Both the position numbers and the translations under genes were made by a program. From an uncultured Clostridia bacterium (GTDB taxonomy: Bacteria; Bacillota; Clostridia; TANB77; CAG-508), in contig CAKPQH010000006.1 of assembly GCA_934178475.1 (NCBI GenBank), forward strand, positions 1-64,000: a stretch of 64,000 nucleotides of DNA, in the 5' to 3' direction. This document shows, piece by piece, positions 43,921 to 53,767 of this stretch; position 1 is the stretch's first letter; each line of letters starts with the position of its first letter. The notes beneath the pieces were generated by a model. That model ran no database searches and was not told the DNA's origin. It worked only from the letters and a program-made list of their open reading frames with translations.

Positions 43921-44760
43921 TTATTCTCCATTATATTCCATTCCATATAGGCCATATATCCATTTCATATAATTAAATGGTTCAATTGTATCAGGTTTTC
44001 CATAATCAACGCCATTTGTTTCTACTATTATTGATGAAATTTTAACATCTTCTACAGGTGTTGATACTTCTGAACTTGTCTCTGTTTCACCATCACTATT
44101 TTCTTTAGTTGTTGCTTTACATTCTACTTCATTAATCTTCTTTACAACATCTAATCCTTCTACAACTTTTCCAAATCCAGCATAATGTCCACTAAGTGAT
44201 GTATATTTATCACTTGTCATTATGAAAAATTGAGAACCAGCTGAATTATATGACTCTTCTGATAATGTTGCAGAATAATTCGTGTAATCAGAACGTGCCA
44301 TCGCTATAGTTCCTTCTGTTAAATTTAGTATATTCTTTTTATAACCATTTGCTAGCATTTCACCTTTTATAGCATATTTTTTATCTTTATCACTGTCTTT
44401 TTCAATACTTGAATCTATACTGCTTAATGTTGGACTTCCAGTTCCATCTCCATTAGGATCTCCACCTTGTATCATAAAGTCTTTAACAACTCTATGAAAT
44501 TTCAATCCATTATAAAATCCATTGTTTGCAAGTGTCACGAAGTTTTTAACTGTATTTGGAGCAATATCAGGATATAATTCCACTTTAATAGTTCCATAGT
44601 TTTCCACTTCAATTGTTGCAACTGGATTAGGAATATTTAATGTAACTTTTTTATAATACCCCCATCCTATAGTTCCCAATATAGCAACTAATAAAACTAA
44701 TGCTATAATAGTTACTATTAATTTCATATTATTTTTACTCTTTTTTGTATTCTCTTTCAT
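43921..44760 (-). CDS. Membrane-anchored cyclophilin-type peptidyl-prolyl isomerase
   Basis: 279 aa: an N-terminal transmembrane anchor (about 13-34) puts the catalytic domain outside. Cyclophilin marks: VELYPDIAPNTVKNFVTLAN, FYNGLKFHRVVKDFMIQGGD (the FHR motif), AGSQFFIMTSD and YAGFGKVVEGLDVV. An insert with Thr/Glu-rich sequence and a C-terminal MKWIYGLYGMEYNGE tail are extra. Helps fold exported proteins. It follows disA by 15 nt. Confidence 0.93.
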   Translation of the reverse strand: MKENTKKSKNNMKLIVTIIALVLLVAILGTIGWGYYKKVTLNIPNPVATIEVENYGTIKVELYPDIAPNTVKNFVTLANNGFYNGLKFHRVVKDFMIQGGDPNGDGTGSPTLSSIDSSIEKDSDKDKKYAIKGEMLANGYKKNILNLTEGTIAMARSDYTNYSATLSEESYNSAGSQFFIMTSDKYTSLSGHYAGFGKVVEGLDVVKKINEVECKATTKENSDGETETSSEVSTPVEDVKISSIIVETNGVDYGKPDTIEPFNYMKWIYGLYGMEYNGE

Positions 44761-44775
44761 TTTATCCTCCTAAAA

Positions 44776-45888
44776 TTAATCTAAAATATTTTCAAAAACA
44801 AATTGTTCTTTCATTCTTGTTATTGAATTTTTTATATTTTTTGCCCTTACTTCACCTATTCCATCAACTTCTTCTAAATCCTGTGTATCAGCGCTCACAA
44901 TATGTTGAAAAGATTTAAACTCATCTATTAGATTTTCTACTATATTAACTGGCATTCTAGGTATTTTATTCAATATTCTATATCCTCTTGGATATATACC
45001 AACTTCATCATAATTTTCAAAACTATCATATCCTAATATTTTTGCAATATTACTTTCCTTTAATAAAGCTTCATATGAAAGGTTTTCAAGTTCATCCATT
45101 ATTTCATTTTCAGATTTATTCTTTACAATTAGATAATCTTTAATTATTAATTTTTCTTCTTTTTCAACTCCACTAACTAATTCATCCAATTGCATTTGAA
45201 CTAATCTTCCATCTTGTCCTAATTCTGCTATTTGACTAATTATTTCATCAACAATTCTCATAACCATTTCTGCTCTTTGAATTACAGTAACAACATTGTC
45301 AAGTGTTACTATATCATTAAATTCATATTCATTTAAAATGTTTAGTTTACTATCAAAAACCTTTTTATATTTTTCTAATGTTTTAATAGCTTGATTTGCT
45401 TTGTTAAGTACAACTTCTGTATCTTCCAATATATGTCTATCATAATCTTTAAATATTGTTATAACATTTCTTCTTTGAGAAATACTTATTACTAATTCTC
45501 CTGTTTGTTTAGCTGTTCTTTCTGCAGTTCTATGTCTAGTTCCTGTTTCAATAGTAGGGATTGAATAAGATGGTATAAGTTGTGCATTAGCATATAATAT
45601 TTTTTTCATATCTGAACTTAAAACTATAGCTCCATCCATTTTAGCAAGTTCGTATAATCTTGAAGGAGTATAATCTTCGTTTATAAAAAATCCACCATCT
45701 ACAACTTCTTCTAAAACCTTTTCGTTATCCGTAAATAATATTAATGCTCCTGTCCTTGCCTTTAATATGTTATCTAAACCGTCTCTTATAGCTGTTCCTG
45801 GAGATATTTTCTTCAGTATTTGAGTTATATGATCTTCATTTTCAGCTTTCACTTTCAAACAGCTCCTCTCACTAACAAATCTTTCCAT
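44776..45888 (-). CDS. disA: DNA integrity scanning diadenylate cyclase DisA
   Basis: Makes cyclic di-AMP and stops when it meets branched DNA. 370 aa: the DAC domain with MDGAIVL (DGA, 85-87) and GTRHRTAER (116-124), a long helical spine (about 145-290), and a C-terminal helix-hairpin-helix DNA-binding part (DLEEVDGIGEVRAKNIKNSI). Gene order radA then disA is the usual one in Firmicutes. Confidence 0.97.
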   Translation of the reverse strand: MERFVSERSCLKVKAENEDHITQILKKISPGTAIRDGLDNILKARTGALILFTDNEKVLEEVVDGGFFINEDYTPSRLYELAKMDGAIVLSSDMKKILYANAQLIPSYSIPTIETGTRHRTAERTAKQTGELVISISQRRNVITIFKDYDRHILEDTEVVLNKANQAIKTLEKYKKVFDSKLNILNEYEFNDIVTLDNVVTVIQRAEMVMRIVDEIISQIAELGQDGRLVQMQLDELVSGVEKEEKLIIKDYLIVKNKSENEIMDELENLSYEALLKESNIAKILGYDSFENYDEVGIYPRGYRILNKIPRMPVNIVENLIDEFKSFQHIVSADTQDLEEVDGIGEVRAKNIKNSITRMKEQFVFENILD

Positions 45889-45947
45889 ATATTATAACAA
45901 ATTTATACATATGTCAAGAATTTAACGAGAAATTACAAATTAAACAA

Positions 45948-45976
45948 AAGACTAGAGTTTAATCTCTAATCTCTTG
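45948..45976 (-). terminator. Hairpin between radA and disA
   Basis: GATTAGAG pairs with CTCTAGTC around ATTAAA; TTTTGTTTAATTT follows on the minus strand. It may only partly end the radA transcript. Confidence 0.45.
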
Positions 45977-46003
45977 ACATAAAATATAAAAGCATTTAAA
46001 TAT

Positions 46004-47365
46004 CTATCCCCATATACTGCTTATTGCTTCTCTTATATTTTTTACTCCCACAATTTCCATCTTATATGAATTTTCTAAAAACTTTTTATTATTTTCTGGA
46101 ATAATACATTTCTTAAATCCTAATTTTTCTGCTTCTTTAAGTCTTTTTTCAATCATGTTGATTCTTCTAACTTCACCTGTTAGTCCAACTTCTCCCATTA
46201 TTACAACGTCTTTTGGTATCGCTTTATTTTTAAAGCTAGATGCTGCAACCATACATATTCCCAAATCTGCAGCTGGCTCGTTTATTCTTATACCGCTTAC
46301 AACATTTACATATATATCTTGTCCACCAATCATGAGATTAGCTCTTTTTTCTAGCACCGCAATTAATACTGATAATCTATTAAAGTCTATTCCTATAGCT
46401 GTTCTTTTAGGTATTCCATATACACTTTGTGTAGTCAAAGCTTGAAGTTCAATAAGCATAGGCCTTGTTCCTTCAATTGTAGCAATTATACATGAACCTG
46501 ATGGATTATCCTCTCTTTCAGATATGAGTATCTCAGAAGGATTTTCTATTTCACAAAGTCCTTCTCCTTTCATCTCAAACATTCCTATTTCATTTGTAGA
46601 ACCAAACCTATTTTTAACTCCTCTTATAATTCTATATGAAAAATACCTTTCTCCTTCTAAATACAAAACCGTATCCACCATATGTTCTAAAACTCTAGGA
46701 CCTGCTATAGTTCCATCTTTAGTAACATGTCCTATAATTATAGTTGTAATATTTTGAGACTTGCATGTTCTCATTACTTGAGATGTTATTTCTCTTACTT
46801 GACTTACACTTCCAGCAGCTGCTGAAAGTTCTTCTGAATACATTGTTTGTATAGAATCGATTATAACAAGTTTAGGTTTTTCTTCTGATATATTTTCATT
46901 TACAACTGAAATATCAGTTTCTCCCAAAAACAAAATATTATCATTGTGTATTCCAAGTCTATCTGCTCTCATTTTTATTTGCTCTGCAGATTCTTCTCCT
47001 GACACATATAAAACCTTTCCATCTGCTTTTATTTTATCACACAATTGTAAAATTAAAGTTGATTTTCCAATACCTGGTTCTCCTCCTAACAATATAAGAG
47101 ATCCTTGAACCATTCCTCCACCTAAAACTCTATCTAATTCATCAAATCCTGTTGATATTCTTATATTGTCTTTTCCTTCAAAAGTATTTAAAGCTTTAGG
47201 TTTGTTTTTTTCTTTAACTTTTTTTACTCCATTTTCAATATATGTTTCAACTTTCTGTTCAAAAAAAGTATTCCAGCTATTACAAGCTGGACACTTTCCT
47301 AACCATTTTGCACTTTCATATCCACATTCATTACAAACAAACACGGTTTTATTTGATTTAGCCAA
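46004..47365 (-). CDS. radA: DNA repair protein RadA
   Basis: 453 aa. N-terminal C4 zinc finger (C11, C14, C25, C28: VCNECGYESAKWLGKCPAC), RecA-like core with GGEPGIGKST (about 94-103) and the RadA signature KNRFGSTNEIG, then a C-terminal Lon-protease-like domain. RadA drives branch migration in recombinational repair. It lies 13 nt downstream of the thioesterase and upstream of disA. Confidence 0.97.
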   Translation of the reverse strand: MAKSNKTVFVCNECGYESAKWLGKCPACNSWNTFFEQKVETYIENGVKKVKEKNKPKALNTFEGKDNIRISTGFDELDRVLGGGMVQGSLILLGGEPGIGKSTLILQLCDKIKADGKVLYVSGEESAEQIKMRADRLGIHNDNILFLGETDISVVNENISEEKPKLVIIDSIQTMYSEELSAAAGSVSQVREITSQVMRTCKSQNITTIIIGHVTKDGTIAGPRVLEHMVDTVLYLEGERYFSYRIIRGVKNRFGSTNEIGMFEMKGEGLCEIENPSEILISEREDNPSGSCIIATIEGTRPMLIELQALTTQSVYGIPKRTAIGIDFNRLSVLIAVLEKRANLMIGGQDIYVNVVSGIRINEPAADLGICMVAASSFKNKAIPKDVVIMGEVGLTGEVRRINMIEKRLKEAEKLGFKKCIIPENNKKFLENSYKMEIVGVKNIREAISSIWG

Positions 47366-47377
47366 AATATTTTCCTC

Positions 47378-48106
47378 CTAATTTAATTCAATTATTGCAT
47401 GTAATACTTTATTATTCTCACTTTTTATACAAAATTTATGTTTTCCATTTTTACATGTATACAAAACATTTACTTTCTCACCAAATTTAATTTGTTTTTT
47501 ATACATAATTCTTACATTAGGAAATTCCTTATTTTCATAAATTTCTTCTGGCATTGCTTCATATGCTATATTTAAATAATTCAAATTGTGCACATGCTTA
47601 TTCATATCTATATCTGCTTTTCTTACTTCATAACATACTTTATTTCTGAATTCTTCATCACTAATTAACTTTTCAATTTCTTTTTCTTCAAAAACATGCT
47701 TATCTTCTGAATCATATCCTTTTATCATTTCGTCAGTTATTTTTACAATTCTACCAGTATCCGCATCTATCATAACCCATTTAGAAGTTGCAATTGCAAC
47801 AAGTTTGTTTTCTACGTATATTTCAAAATCACGATATGTATATGCAACTGGGCAAGAACTTGGCAATCTACTCCATGTCTTTATTGTTAAAACATCACCA
47901 TATATAGGCCTTTCCATAATCTTAAGTTTCCAATCCATAAGTAACCATACTCTTCTTGTTTTTGGTATATCATTTATCCCATATCCAGCAAGAGCTGAAT
48001 GTTCAGAAGCAACTTCTTCTAAAAATCCTAACATTCCTATATTACTAAGTTTATTGTCTTTTCCAATTTCTCTAACACCAACTTTGTATTTTCCCTCAAA
48101 TTGCAA
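47378..48106 (-). CDS. Acyl-ACP thioesterase
   Basis: 242 aa, double hotdog. The first half has MLGFLEEVASEHSALAGYG and RVWLLMDWKLKIMERPIYGD, the second KADIDMNKHVHNLNYLNIAY, with the Asn/His active-site pattern of FatA/TesE-like enzymes. It releases fatty acids from acyl carrier protein. Chain length cannot be predicted. It is 19 nt past pgi. Confidence 0.88.
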   Translation of the reverse strand: MQFEGKYKVGVREIGKDNKLSNIGMLGFLEEVASEHSALAGYGINDIPKTRRVWLLMDWKLKIMERPIYGDVLTIKTWSRLPSSCPVAYTYRDFEIYVENKLVAIATSKWVMIDADTGRIVKITDEMIKGYDSEDKHVFEEKEIEKLISDEEFRNKVCYEVRKADIDMNKHVHNLNYLNIAYEAMPEEIYENKEFPNVRIMYKKQIKFGEKVNVLYTCKNGKHKFCIKSENNKVLHAIIELN

Positions 48107-48125
48107 TTTTATTACCTTCCTTCTT

Positions 48126-49424
48126 TTAATATCCTGGTTTTTCTAATAATTTAAACATATTCTTTTTATATTCTTCAACACCTGGTTGATTAAATGGATT
48201 TACTCCCAATATACTTCCAGACATAGCACATGCAAGTTCAAAGAAATATATTAATTCTCCTAAATTTTCTTCATCTAATTTATCTATAGTTATAAGTATA
48301 TTTGGAACTTCTCCGTCAACATGTGCTTTTATAGTTCCTTCCATTGCTTTTTTATTTACATAGTCTAAACTTTTTCCTACTAGATAATTTAATCCATCTA
48401 AATTATCATCATCAGCACTTATATCTAGATTAGAATTTGGATTTTCAATACTAAGTACAGTTTCAAATAGCATTCTTTCTCCTTGTTGTATATATTGTCC
48501 CATAGAATGTAAATCTGTTGTAAAATCAACACCAGCTGGGAAAATTCCTTTATTTTCTTTTCCTTCACTCTCACCATAAAGTTGTTTCCACCATTCAGTG
48601 AAATAATGCATTTTAGGTTCATAATTTGCAAGAATCTCTACAAATTTATCTTTTTTATATAAAATATTTCTTACTACTGCATATTGATAACATTCATTAT
48701 ATTTTAAATCTCTATCATTATATTTTTCTTGTGCTAATCTAGCTCCATTCATTAATTTATTTATATCTATTCCAGCAACTGCTATTGGAAGAAGTCCAAC
48801 CGCTGTTAAAACAGAATATCTACCTCCAACATTATCAGGAATAACAAATTTTTCATATCCTTCATTATCAGATAGTGTTTTTAAAGCTCCTCTTACTTTA
48901 TCTGTTGTTACATATATTCTGCTTCTTGCTTCATCAATTCCATATTTATTTTCTAATATTTCTCTAAATATTCTAAATGCAATAGCAGGTTCTGTTGTAG
49001 TTCCAGATTTAGATATTACATTTATAGAAAAATCTTTATCTCCTATAACTTCAATCAAATCATTTATATAGTTTGGACTTAAATTATTTCCAACATACAA
49101 TATTTTTGTTTTATTATCTTGTTTCATATTTTCAAAAGTACTTGTTAAAGCTTCTATAGTAGCTCTTGCTCCTAGATAAGAACCACCTATTCCAATTACA
49201 ACTAATATATCAGAATCGCTCTTTATTCTCTTTGCAGCTTCTTTAATTCTTTCAAACTCTTCTTTATCATAATTTGTTGGAAGTTCTAACCATCCAACAA
49301 AATCTTCCTCGTCATTTGCTCTTCTATGTAAATCTTTATGAATATTTTCTACCTCTTCTTTATACTTCATAATTTCCTTTTTATCAATACCAACATTATC
49401 AAAATTTATTTTTATCTCTGCCAT
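48126..49424 (-). CDS. pgi: Glucose-6-phosphate isomerase
   Basis: 432 aa, normal for the Gram-positive form. VVIGIGGSYLGARATIEALT, ISKSGTTTEPAIAFRIF, VGGRYSVLTAVGLLPIAVAG and FPAGVDFTTDLHSMGQYIQQ cover the substrate and catalytic motifs (SGTTTEP, GGRYS). The protein ends NPFNQPGVEEYKKNMF, typical for the family. Interconverts glucose-6- and fructose-6-phosphate in glycolysis. Confidence 0.97.
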   Translation of the reverse strand: MAEIKINFDNVGIDKKEIMKYKEEVENIHKDLHRRANDEEDFVGWLELPTNYDKEEFERIKEAAKRIKSDSDILVVIGIGGSYLGARATIEALTSTFENMKQDNKTKILYVGNNLSPNYINDLIEVIGDKDFSINVISKSGTTTEPAIAFRIFREILENKYGIDEARSRIYVTTDKVRGALKTLSDNEGYEKFVIPDNVGGRYSVLTAVGLLPIAVAGIDINKLMNGARLAQEKYNDRDLKYNECYQYAVVRNILYKKDKFVEILANYEPKMHYFTEWWKQLYGESEGKENKGIFPAGVDFTTDLHSMGQYIQQGERMLFETVLSIENPNSNLDISADDDNLDGLNYLVGKSLDYVNKKAMEGTIKAHVDGEVPNILITIDKLDEENLGELIYFFELACAMSGSILGVNPFNQPGVEEYKKNMFKLLEKPGY

Positions 49425-49543
49425 AAAAAAACCTCTTTTCTTTATAAATTTATAATCACATTTTATACTAATACATAAAAAAATTCAATATTTTAATATT
49501 AATATTTTATATTTCCCAATATAATTTATTTTTTCGTTATACA

Positions 49544-49590
49544 AAAACTGAGCAAATTAATTAAATATCTTAAAAAATTGCTCAGTTTTA
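49544..49590. terminator. Terminator of the NlpC/P60 prepilin gene
   Basis: AAAAACTGAGCAAATT and AATTGCTCAGTTTT pair around an AT-rich loop, with T runs on either strand. Confidence 0.7.
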
Positions 49591-49622
49591 TAAATTTATA
49601 AAATAAAAAAATTACATTGATT

Positions 49623-50849
49623 TTATCGTGCATTTATTTCTTCTTCAGTCAATATCCCTTCATATAATTTAGCAGAATAAAAAGAACCATTTCTATATTT
49701 ATTCTCTATATTGGATTTTGAAAGCATGTATATTTTAATATTATTTACAGAAATACTATCATTTGTTATAAAATGTACTAAATACTTATTATCATTAACC
49801 CAACTATATGTATAACTAGTAATCTTATTAGCTTCCGAATATGAATTAGCTACAAATGCTGGATATATATCTGCATACTCTTCTGTTCCCAAAGACATAT
49901 TAACTAGTAAAGTATATGCTGTATTATTTTTTAAACTTTCAGATAATTCAAGCGTCTTTAAACATGTAGTATATTGTCCATTATAATTCAATACAGATTC
50001 TGTTCCATTAGTAATCAGATTATTTCTATTTAACTTATTGTTTGTTGAATTAAACGGAAATCTCGCAATTAATGTTGCTCCATTACAATATCCATTGTTA
50101 CTTCCAGAGTCTGTTTTCTCCGTAAACAAGTTTATAATCTGCATTCCTGCAACATTAGTATTGTTTCCATGAAAAACTAATAATTTATCTCCATCTAATC
50201 TATCTATTACAATTGAAGCGTGAGTAATTCCCATAAAATATTCTGCATTTCCACCATTCGTCTTCCAGAATATAACATCACCAGCCTTTACATTTGTTAC
50301 ATCCTCATTTGGCAAAAAAGAATAATTGTTATCATATGCATAATGAGCTATATCATTTGATAGCCATCTTCTGTCAGCATAAGAATTATCAGGTAATTTT
50401 ATTCCATATTCAAATGTTTGTACATTAGAAGATTTTGAATTATATTTTGATTGTTCATATGGAACCCCTTCTAAAACTAATTGTAAAAAAGATGAACAAT
50501 CAATTTCATTCTCAGTTGTATCATCATATGCTGTTTTTAATGATCCAAATTTTAATTTAGACACATTATTTTTATATGTTTGTGCCACTGAAAATAAATC
50601 TGCTATTATTTGCTCTCTATTTTTATTTCCTACATAGTCATCTATCAAGCTATCCATCATATCCATTTTATCTAACTCTTCTTTTGCACTTTCTTCTGCT
50701 TTACCTTTTGCATCTACTGCTTTTTTTAATATTCCATCTTGACTTGATATCATACTTATTGATACACCTGCCAATATAAGTAATACTATTATTGTAATTA
50801 CTAATGCTATTAATGTAATACCTGTTTTGTTCCTTAATTTGTTTTTCAT
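49623..50849 (-). CDS. Prepilin-like protein carrying an NlpC/P60-type peptidase domain
   Basis: 408 aa. MKNKLRNKTG precedes ITLIALVITIIVLLILAGVS, the same prepilin-type start as two other genes here, followed by an Ala/Lys/Glu coil. Residues about 80-265 are an NlpC/P60-like papain fold: catalytic Cys in ENEIDCSSFLQLVLEG, then VKAGDVIFWKTNGG and His in FMGITHASIVIDR. The rest (about 275-408) looks like a beta-sandwich (LELSESLKNNTAYTLLVNMS). Likely a surface-displayed wall peptidase or amidase. GGAGGA precedes the ATG. The promoter is far upstream, and the transcript passes a (CT)16 leader ORF and a terminator hairpin only 49 nt before the start. Confidence 0.8.
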   Translation of the reverse strand: MKNKLRNKTGITLIALVITIIVLLILAGVSISMISSQDGILKKAVDAKGKAEESAKEELDKMDMMDSLIDDYVGNKNREQIIADLFSVAQTYKNNVSKLKFGSLKTAYDDTTENEIDCSSFLQLVLEGVPYEQSKYNSKSSNVQTFEYGIKLPDNSYADRRWLSNDIAHYAYDNNYSFLPNEDVTNVKAGDVIFWKTNGGNAEYFMGITHASIVIDRLDGDKLLVFHGNNTNVAGMQIINLFTEKTDSGSNNGYCNGATLIARFPFNSTNNKLNRNNLITNGTESVLNYNGQYTTCLKTLELSESLKNNTAYTLLVNMSLGTEEYADIYPAFVANSYSEANKITSYTYSWVNDNKYLVHFITNDSISVNNIKIYMLSKSNIENKYRNGSFYSAKLYEGILTEEEINAR

Positions 50850-50905
50850 CTAATTTGTTCCTCCTTTAATTTTTATCATTTAGGTAAAAAAACGCAAAAA
50901 TAAGA

Positions 50906-51058
<153 letters not shown>

Positions 51059-51083
51059 CTTTTTACCCCATTTCTCACTTTTT

Positions 51084-51113
51084 ATTTTAGACTTTTTTAT
51101 GTAATTTTGTCAA
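51084..51113 (-). promoter_or_regulatory. Promoter of the NlpC/P60 prepilin leader
   Basis: Minus strand TTGACA (51108-51113), 18-nt spacer, TAAAAT (51084-51089). The start near 51077 lies about 19 nt before the leader ORF. Confidence 0.65.
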
Positions 51114-51199
51114 TAGTTTTTACAATAATCTTTTGCATTTTTTATTGACTTTGAACATAACATATAATATATTATAACTAATATTCAAAGGAGGAAAAA

Positions 51200-52027
51200 A
51201 TGTCAAAAATCACATTAAGAAAAAAAGACATATTGCTTACAACAATAGTTGCAATATCTTTAATTATCCTTATATTATTACTCATAAAAACATTCACTTA
51301 TATATCAAATATAAATAAAGCAAAATCATGTGATAAATTTGCACAAAAATTTATTGAAGAAAATAAAGACACAATATTTTCGATAGATAAAATTGTATAT
51401 TTCAGTAGTTGTGACGGACAAACCTCAATAAACGGTAATTCATCTTTCACTATATCTGATTTATACCAATATACAGATATTGCAATATTTATTAATAATA
51501 CTAATTCATCAGATGAATTCACTGCAAAAAATACTTTAAAAAATGTATCTTTAGATAATATAAATTTTAGTCTTTCCCCTTCGGTCGGAACTCCAAGTTT
51601 ATATTATAAAAATTTAAATGATTTTGCTTCATCTAAATATAATATTGAACAAAAAATTGAAAACTCAATAAACTTTGAAACTACATCTGAAAATCAAATT
51701 GATTATAATTCACCTAAGCTTTATAACAATTGCGCTAACCCAATTTGTTTAACATATATTAATGAAAATATAAAAAAAGATTATACACTAAAAAACACAA
51801 TATCTAATCTATCATATAATGGTTTACTTTTAAAATATTGTAACATAACTCTAAATTCTATTGCATGTCAAATAAGTATGACAATTAATATCACTAATAA
51901 CTTAGATGAACATTTTTCTTGTCCCATAACAATACAAATACCTCTTTCAACTGAAAATTCCACAATCTATGATGGAAATATAACTTTAAAACACTCTGTC
52001 AATTACAAATTTATAAAAAATATTTAA
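51200..52027 (+). CDS. Membrane-anchored protein of unknown function
   Basis: 275 aa. A single N-terminal helix (ILLTTIVAISLIILILLLIK), then a 240-residue outer domain rich in Asn, Ser and Thr with six or more cysteines (FSSCDGQTS, YNNCANPICLTY, YCNITLN, IACQISM, HFSCPIT). These could form disulfides outside the cell. No known family. AAAGGAGG precedes the ATG. It is divergent from the NlpC/P60 prepilin-like gene and might share regulation. Confidence 0.6.
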   Translation: MSKITLRKKDILLTTIVAISLIILILLLIKTFTYISNINKAKSCDKFAQKFIEENKDTIFSIDKIVYFSSCDGQTSINGNSSFTISDLYQYTDIAIFINNTNSSDEFTAKNTLKNVSLDNINFSLSPSVGTPSLYYKNLNDFASSKYNIEQKIENSINFETTSENQIDYNSPKLYNNCANPICLTYINENIKKDYTLKNTISNLSYNGLLLKYCNITLNSIACQISMTINITNNLDEHFSCPITIQIPLSTENSTIYDGNITLKHSVNYKFIKNI

Positions 52028-52037
52028 ATTAAATAAT

Positions 52038-52087
52038 AACTAAAAAAAGAAACATATAAATTTATTTTATACGTTTCTTTTTTAGTT
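52038..52087. terminator. Bidirectional terminator
   Basis: AACTAAAAAAAGAAAC..TATAAA pairs with TTTATA..GTTTCTTTTTTAGTT between convergent genes. Confidence 0.8.
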
Positions 52088-52101
52088 TATTTATTCTCAC
52101 T

Positions 52102-52548
52102 TTATATTTTTTCACTATCTAGTATAATTGTTACAGGACCATCATTTACCAAATCGACTTCCATTTTCGCCCCAAAGATTCCACTTTGAACAATATTTAC
52201 TTTATTTTTACACTCACTAATTATATATTCATATAATTCATTTGCTAAATCTGGCTTAGCAGCTTCTATAAATGCAGGTCTATTTCCTTCTTTGCAATTT
52301 GCATATAAAGTAAACTGTGATACTAAAAGCAACTCACCATTTACCGAATTAATATTTAAATTCATCTTATCGTTTTCATCTGTAAAAACGCGTAAATTAA
52401 TAAGTTTTCTTATCATTTTATCAGCTATCTCTTTATTATCTTCTTGTGATATACCTATAAGTACCATAAACCCTTTATCTATTTTACCAACTACTTTTTC
52501 TTCAACCGAAACAGAAGCTCTTTTTACTCTTTGAATTACAAATCTCAT
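52102..52548 (-). CDS. dtd: D-aminoacyl-tRNA deacylase
   Basis: 148 aa. RFVIQRVKRASVSVEEKVVG at the start, LLVSQFTLYANCKEGNRPAF (SQxT motif) and the NDGPVTIILDS end (the GP cis-dipeptide) are intact. Removes D-amino acids and glycine mischarged on tRNA. It follows the transglutaminase-like gene by 13 nt. Confidence 0.97.
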   Translation of the reverse strand: MRFVIQRVKRASVSVEEKVVGKIDKGFMVLIGISQEDNKEIADKMIRKLINLRVFTDENDKMNLNINSVNGELLLVSQFTLYANCKEGNRPAFIEAAKPDLANELYEYIISECKNKVNIVQSGIFGAKMEVDLVNDGPVTIILDSEKI

Positions 52549-52561
52549 TTTCTATCACCCT

Positions 52562-53698
52562 TTAATCATAATCACTTCTACTTAATTCTGGATAATTAAA
52601 TATTTTTCCTTCATCTGTAAATTGTCTAGAAATTTTATGATCTCTATCAAATGTTGCTGTTCCTTTTAGAAAATACTTATATTTTGTTTTATTAAATACA
52701 ACTCCTTTTCCAACAATAACAGGATCATCCCATGTTGCATCAAGTTGATACCATGCATTTGCTACTTCAACACAATTCCAAGCATGACTTTCTGTAGTTC
52801 CATATGAATTAGTTGCTTCTCCTTGTAGTATTTCACAATTTATTCCAGCTGCATTAGCTAAATATTTAAAAGCTTTTGCATACCCTTCACATACACATTT
52901 CTTATCAATTAAAGCTCCATAAAGAGTATATCTACCGGCACTTTCATACTCAGAATCATATTCAATATTATCTACTAAATAATCATGTATCATTTTTATC
53001 TTTTGATAAGTTGTTCCTTTTAAGGTATTCACAAAAGAATCTCTCTTTTCTTCAATCTGTTTTTTTGCAGCAACCACTTGATCATATGAAGTAAATCCTT
53101 CCGAATAATAATTTCCATTTTCATCAGCGCTTATATATACACTATATGTCGTTCCAGTTAATCTCTTAGTTGATTCTATATTTATATACATTTTATTAAC
53201 ATCTAAAAAAAACAAATCAGGATTATCATGTGTAAAAGCTTCAATAGTTGCTTGATAATCGTCTCCGAGTATTTTTCCACCATTTTCTTGATTTAACACA
53301 TCAGAAAAAATATTTCCAAACTCAACCTTATAATTTCCATACATTAAATTATCTTTATTATTTTGTAACCCACTATATAATTTTTTTTGACTATCACTTA
53401 ACTGATTATAAAAATAATTTTCATTTAAAACTGCAATTTCAAACTCAGTCTCTTCCTCTTTTTTAAGAACTTTTTGAATTGCAAGATTTATTTTTTTTCT
53501 CCATTTATCAAATGTTCCCAATTCTTCTTCATTTTTATCTCCATCAACTATAGCCTCACCACTATTTGTCTCATTATATGTTGAGTCAAATGTTCTTACC
53601 TCTGTAAAATTATAATATACTACAGCCCCTAAAAAAATTATTGCCAGCACTAAAACTATTACTAAAATCACTGATAAATATTTAAAAGCACTTTTCAT
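52562..53698 (-). CDS. Membrane-anchored transglutaminase-like protein
   Basis: 378 aa. An N-terminal helix (about 9-31), a 150-residue spacer, then a transglutaminase-like core (about 225-345) with the triad in CVCEGYAKAFKYLANAAGI (Cys), TESHAWNCVEV (His) and YQLDATWDDP (Asp). Such domains in clostridial surface proteins are usually proteases or cross-linkers. The catalytic residues are all present, so activity is likely; the substrate is unknown. Confidence 0.85.
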   Translation of the reverse strand: MKSAFKYLSVILVIVLVLAIIFLGAVVYYNFTEVRTFDSTYNETNSGEAIVDGDKNEEELGTFDKWRKKINLAIQKVLKKEEETEFEIAVLNENYFYNQLSDSQKKLYSGLQNNKDNLMYGNYKVEFGNIFSDVLNQENGGKILGDDYQATIEAFTHDNPDLFFLDVNKMYINIESTKRLTGTTYSVYISADENGNYYSEGFTSYDQVVAAKKQIEEKRDSFVNTLKGTTYQKIKMIHDYLVDNIEYDSEYESAGRYTLYGALIDKKCVCEGYAKAFKYLANAAGINCEILQGEATNSYGTTESHAWNCVEVANAWYQLDATWDDPVIVGKGVVFNKTKYKYFLKGTATFDRDHKISRQFTDEGKIFNYPELSRSDYD

Positions 53699-53719
53699 AA
53701 ATCCCCCTTAAATACGACA

Positions 53720-53750
53720 AAAGAATAGCAATAGACTTATTGCTATTCTT
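53720..53750 (-). terminator. Terminator of the LAKTG gene
   Basis: AAGAATAGCAATA and TATTGCTATTCTT pair with a 4-nt loop; TTTTG follows on the minus strand. Confidence 0.75.
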
Positions 53751-53767
53751 TATTTAACTTCTTAATT

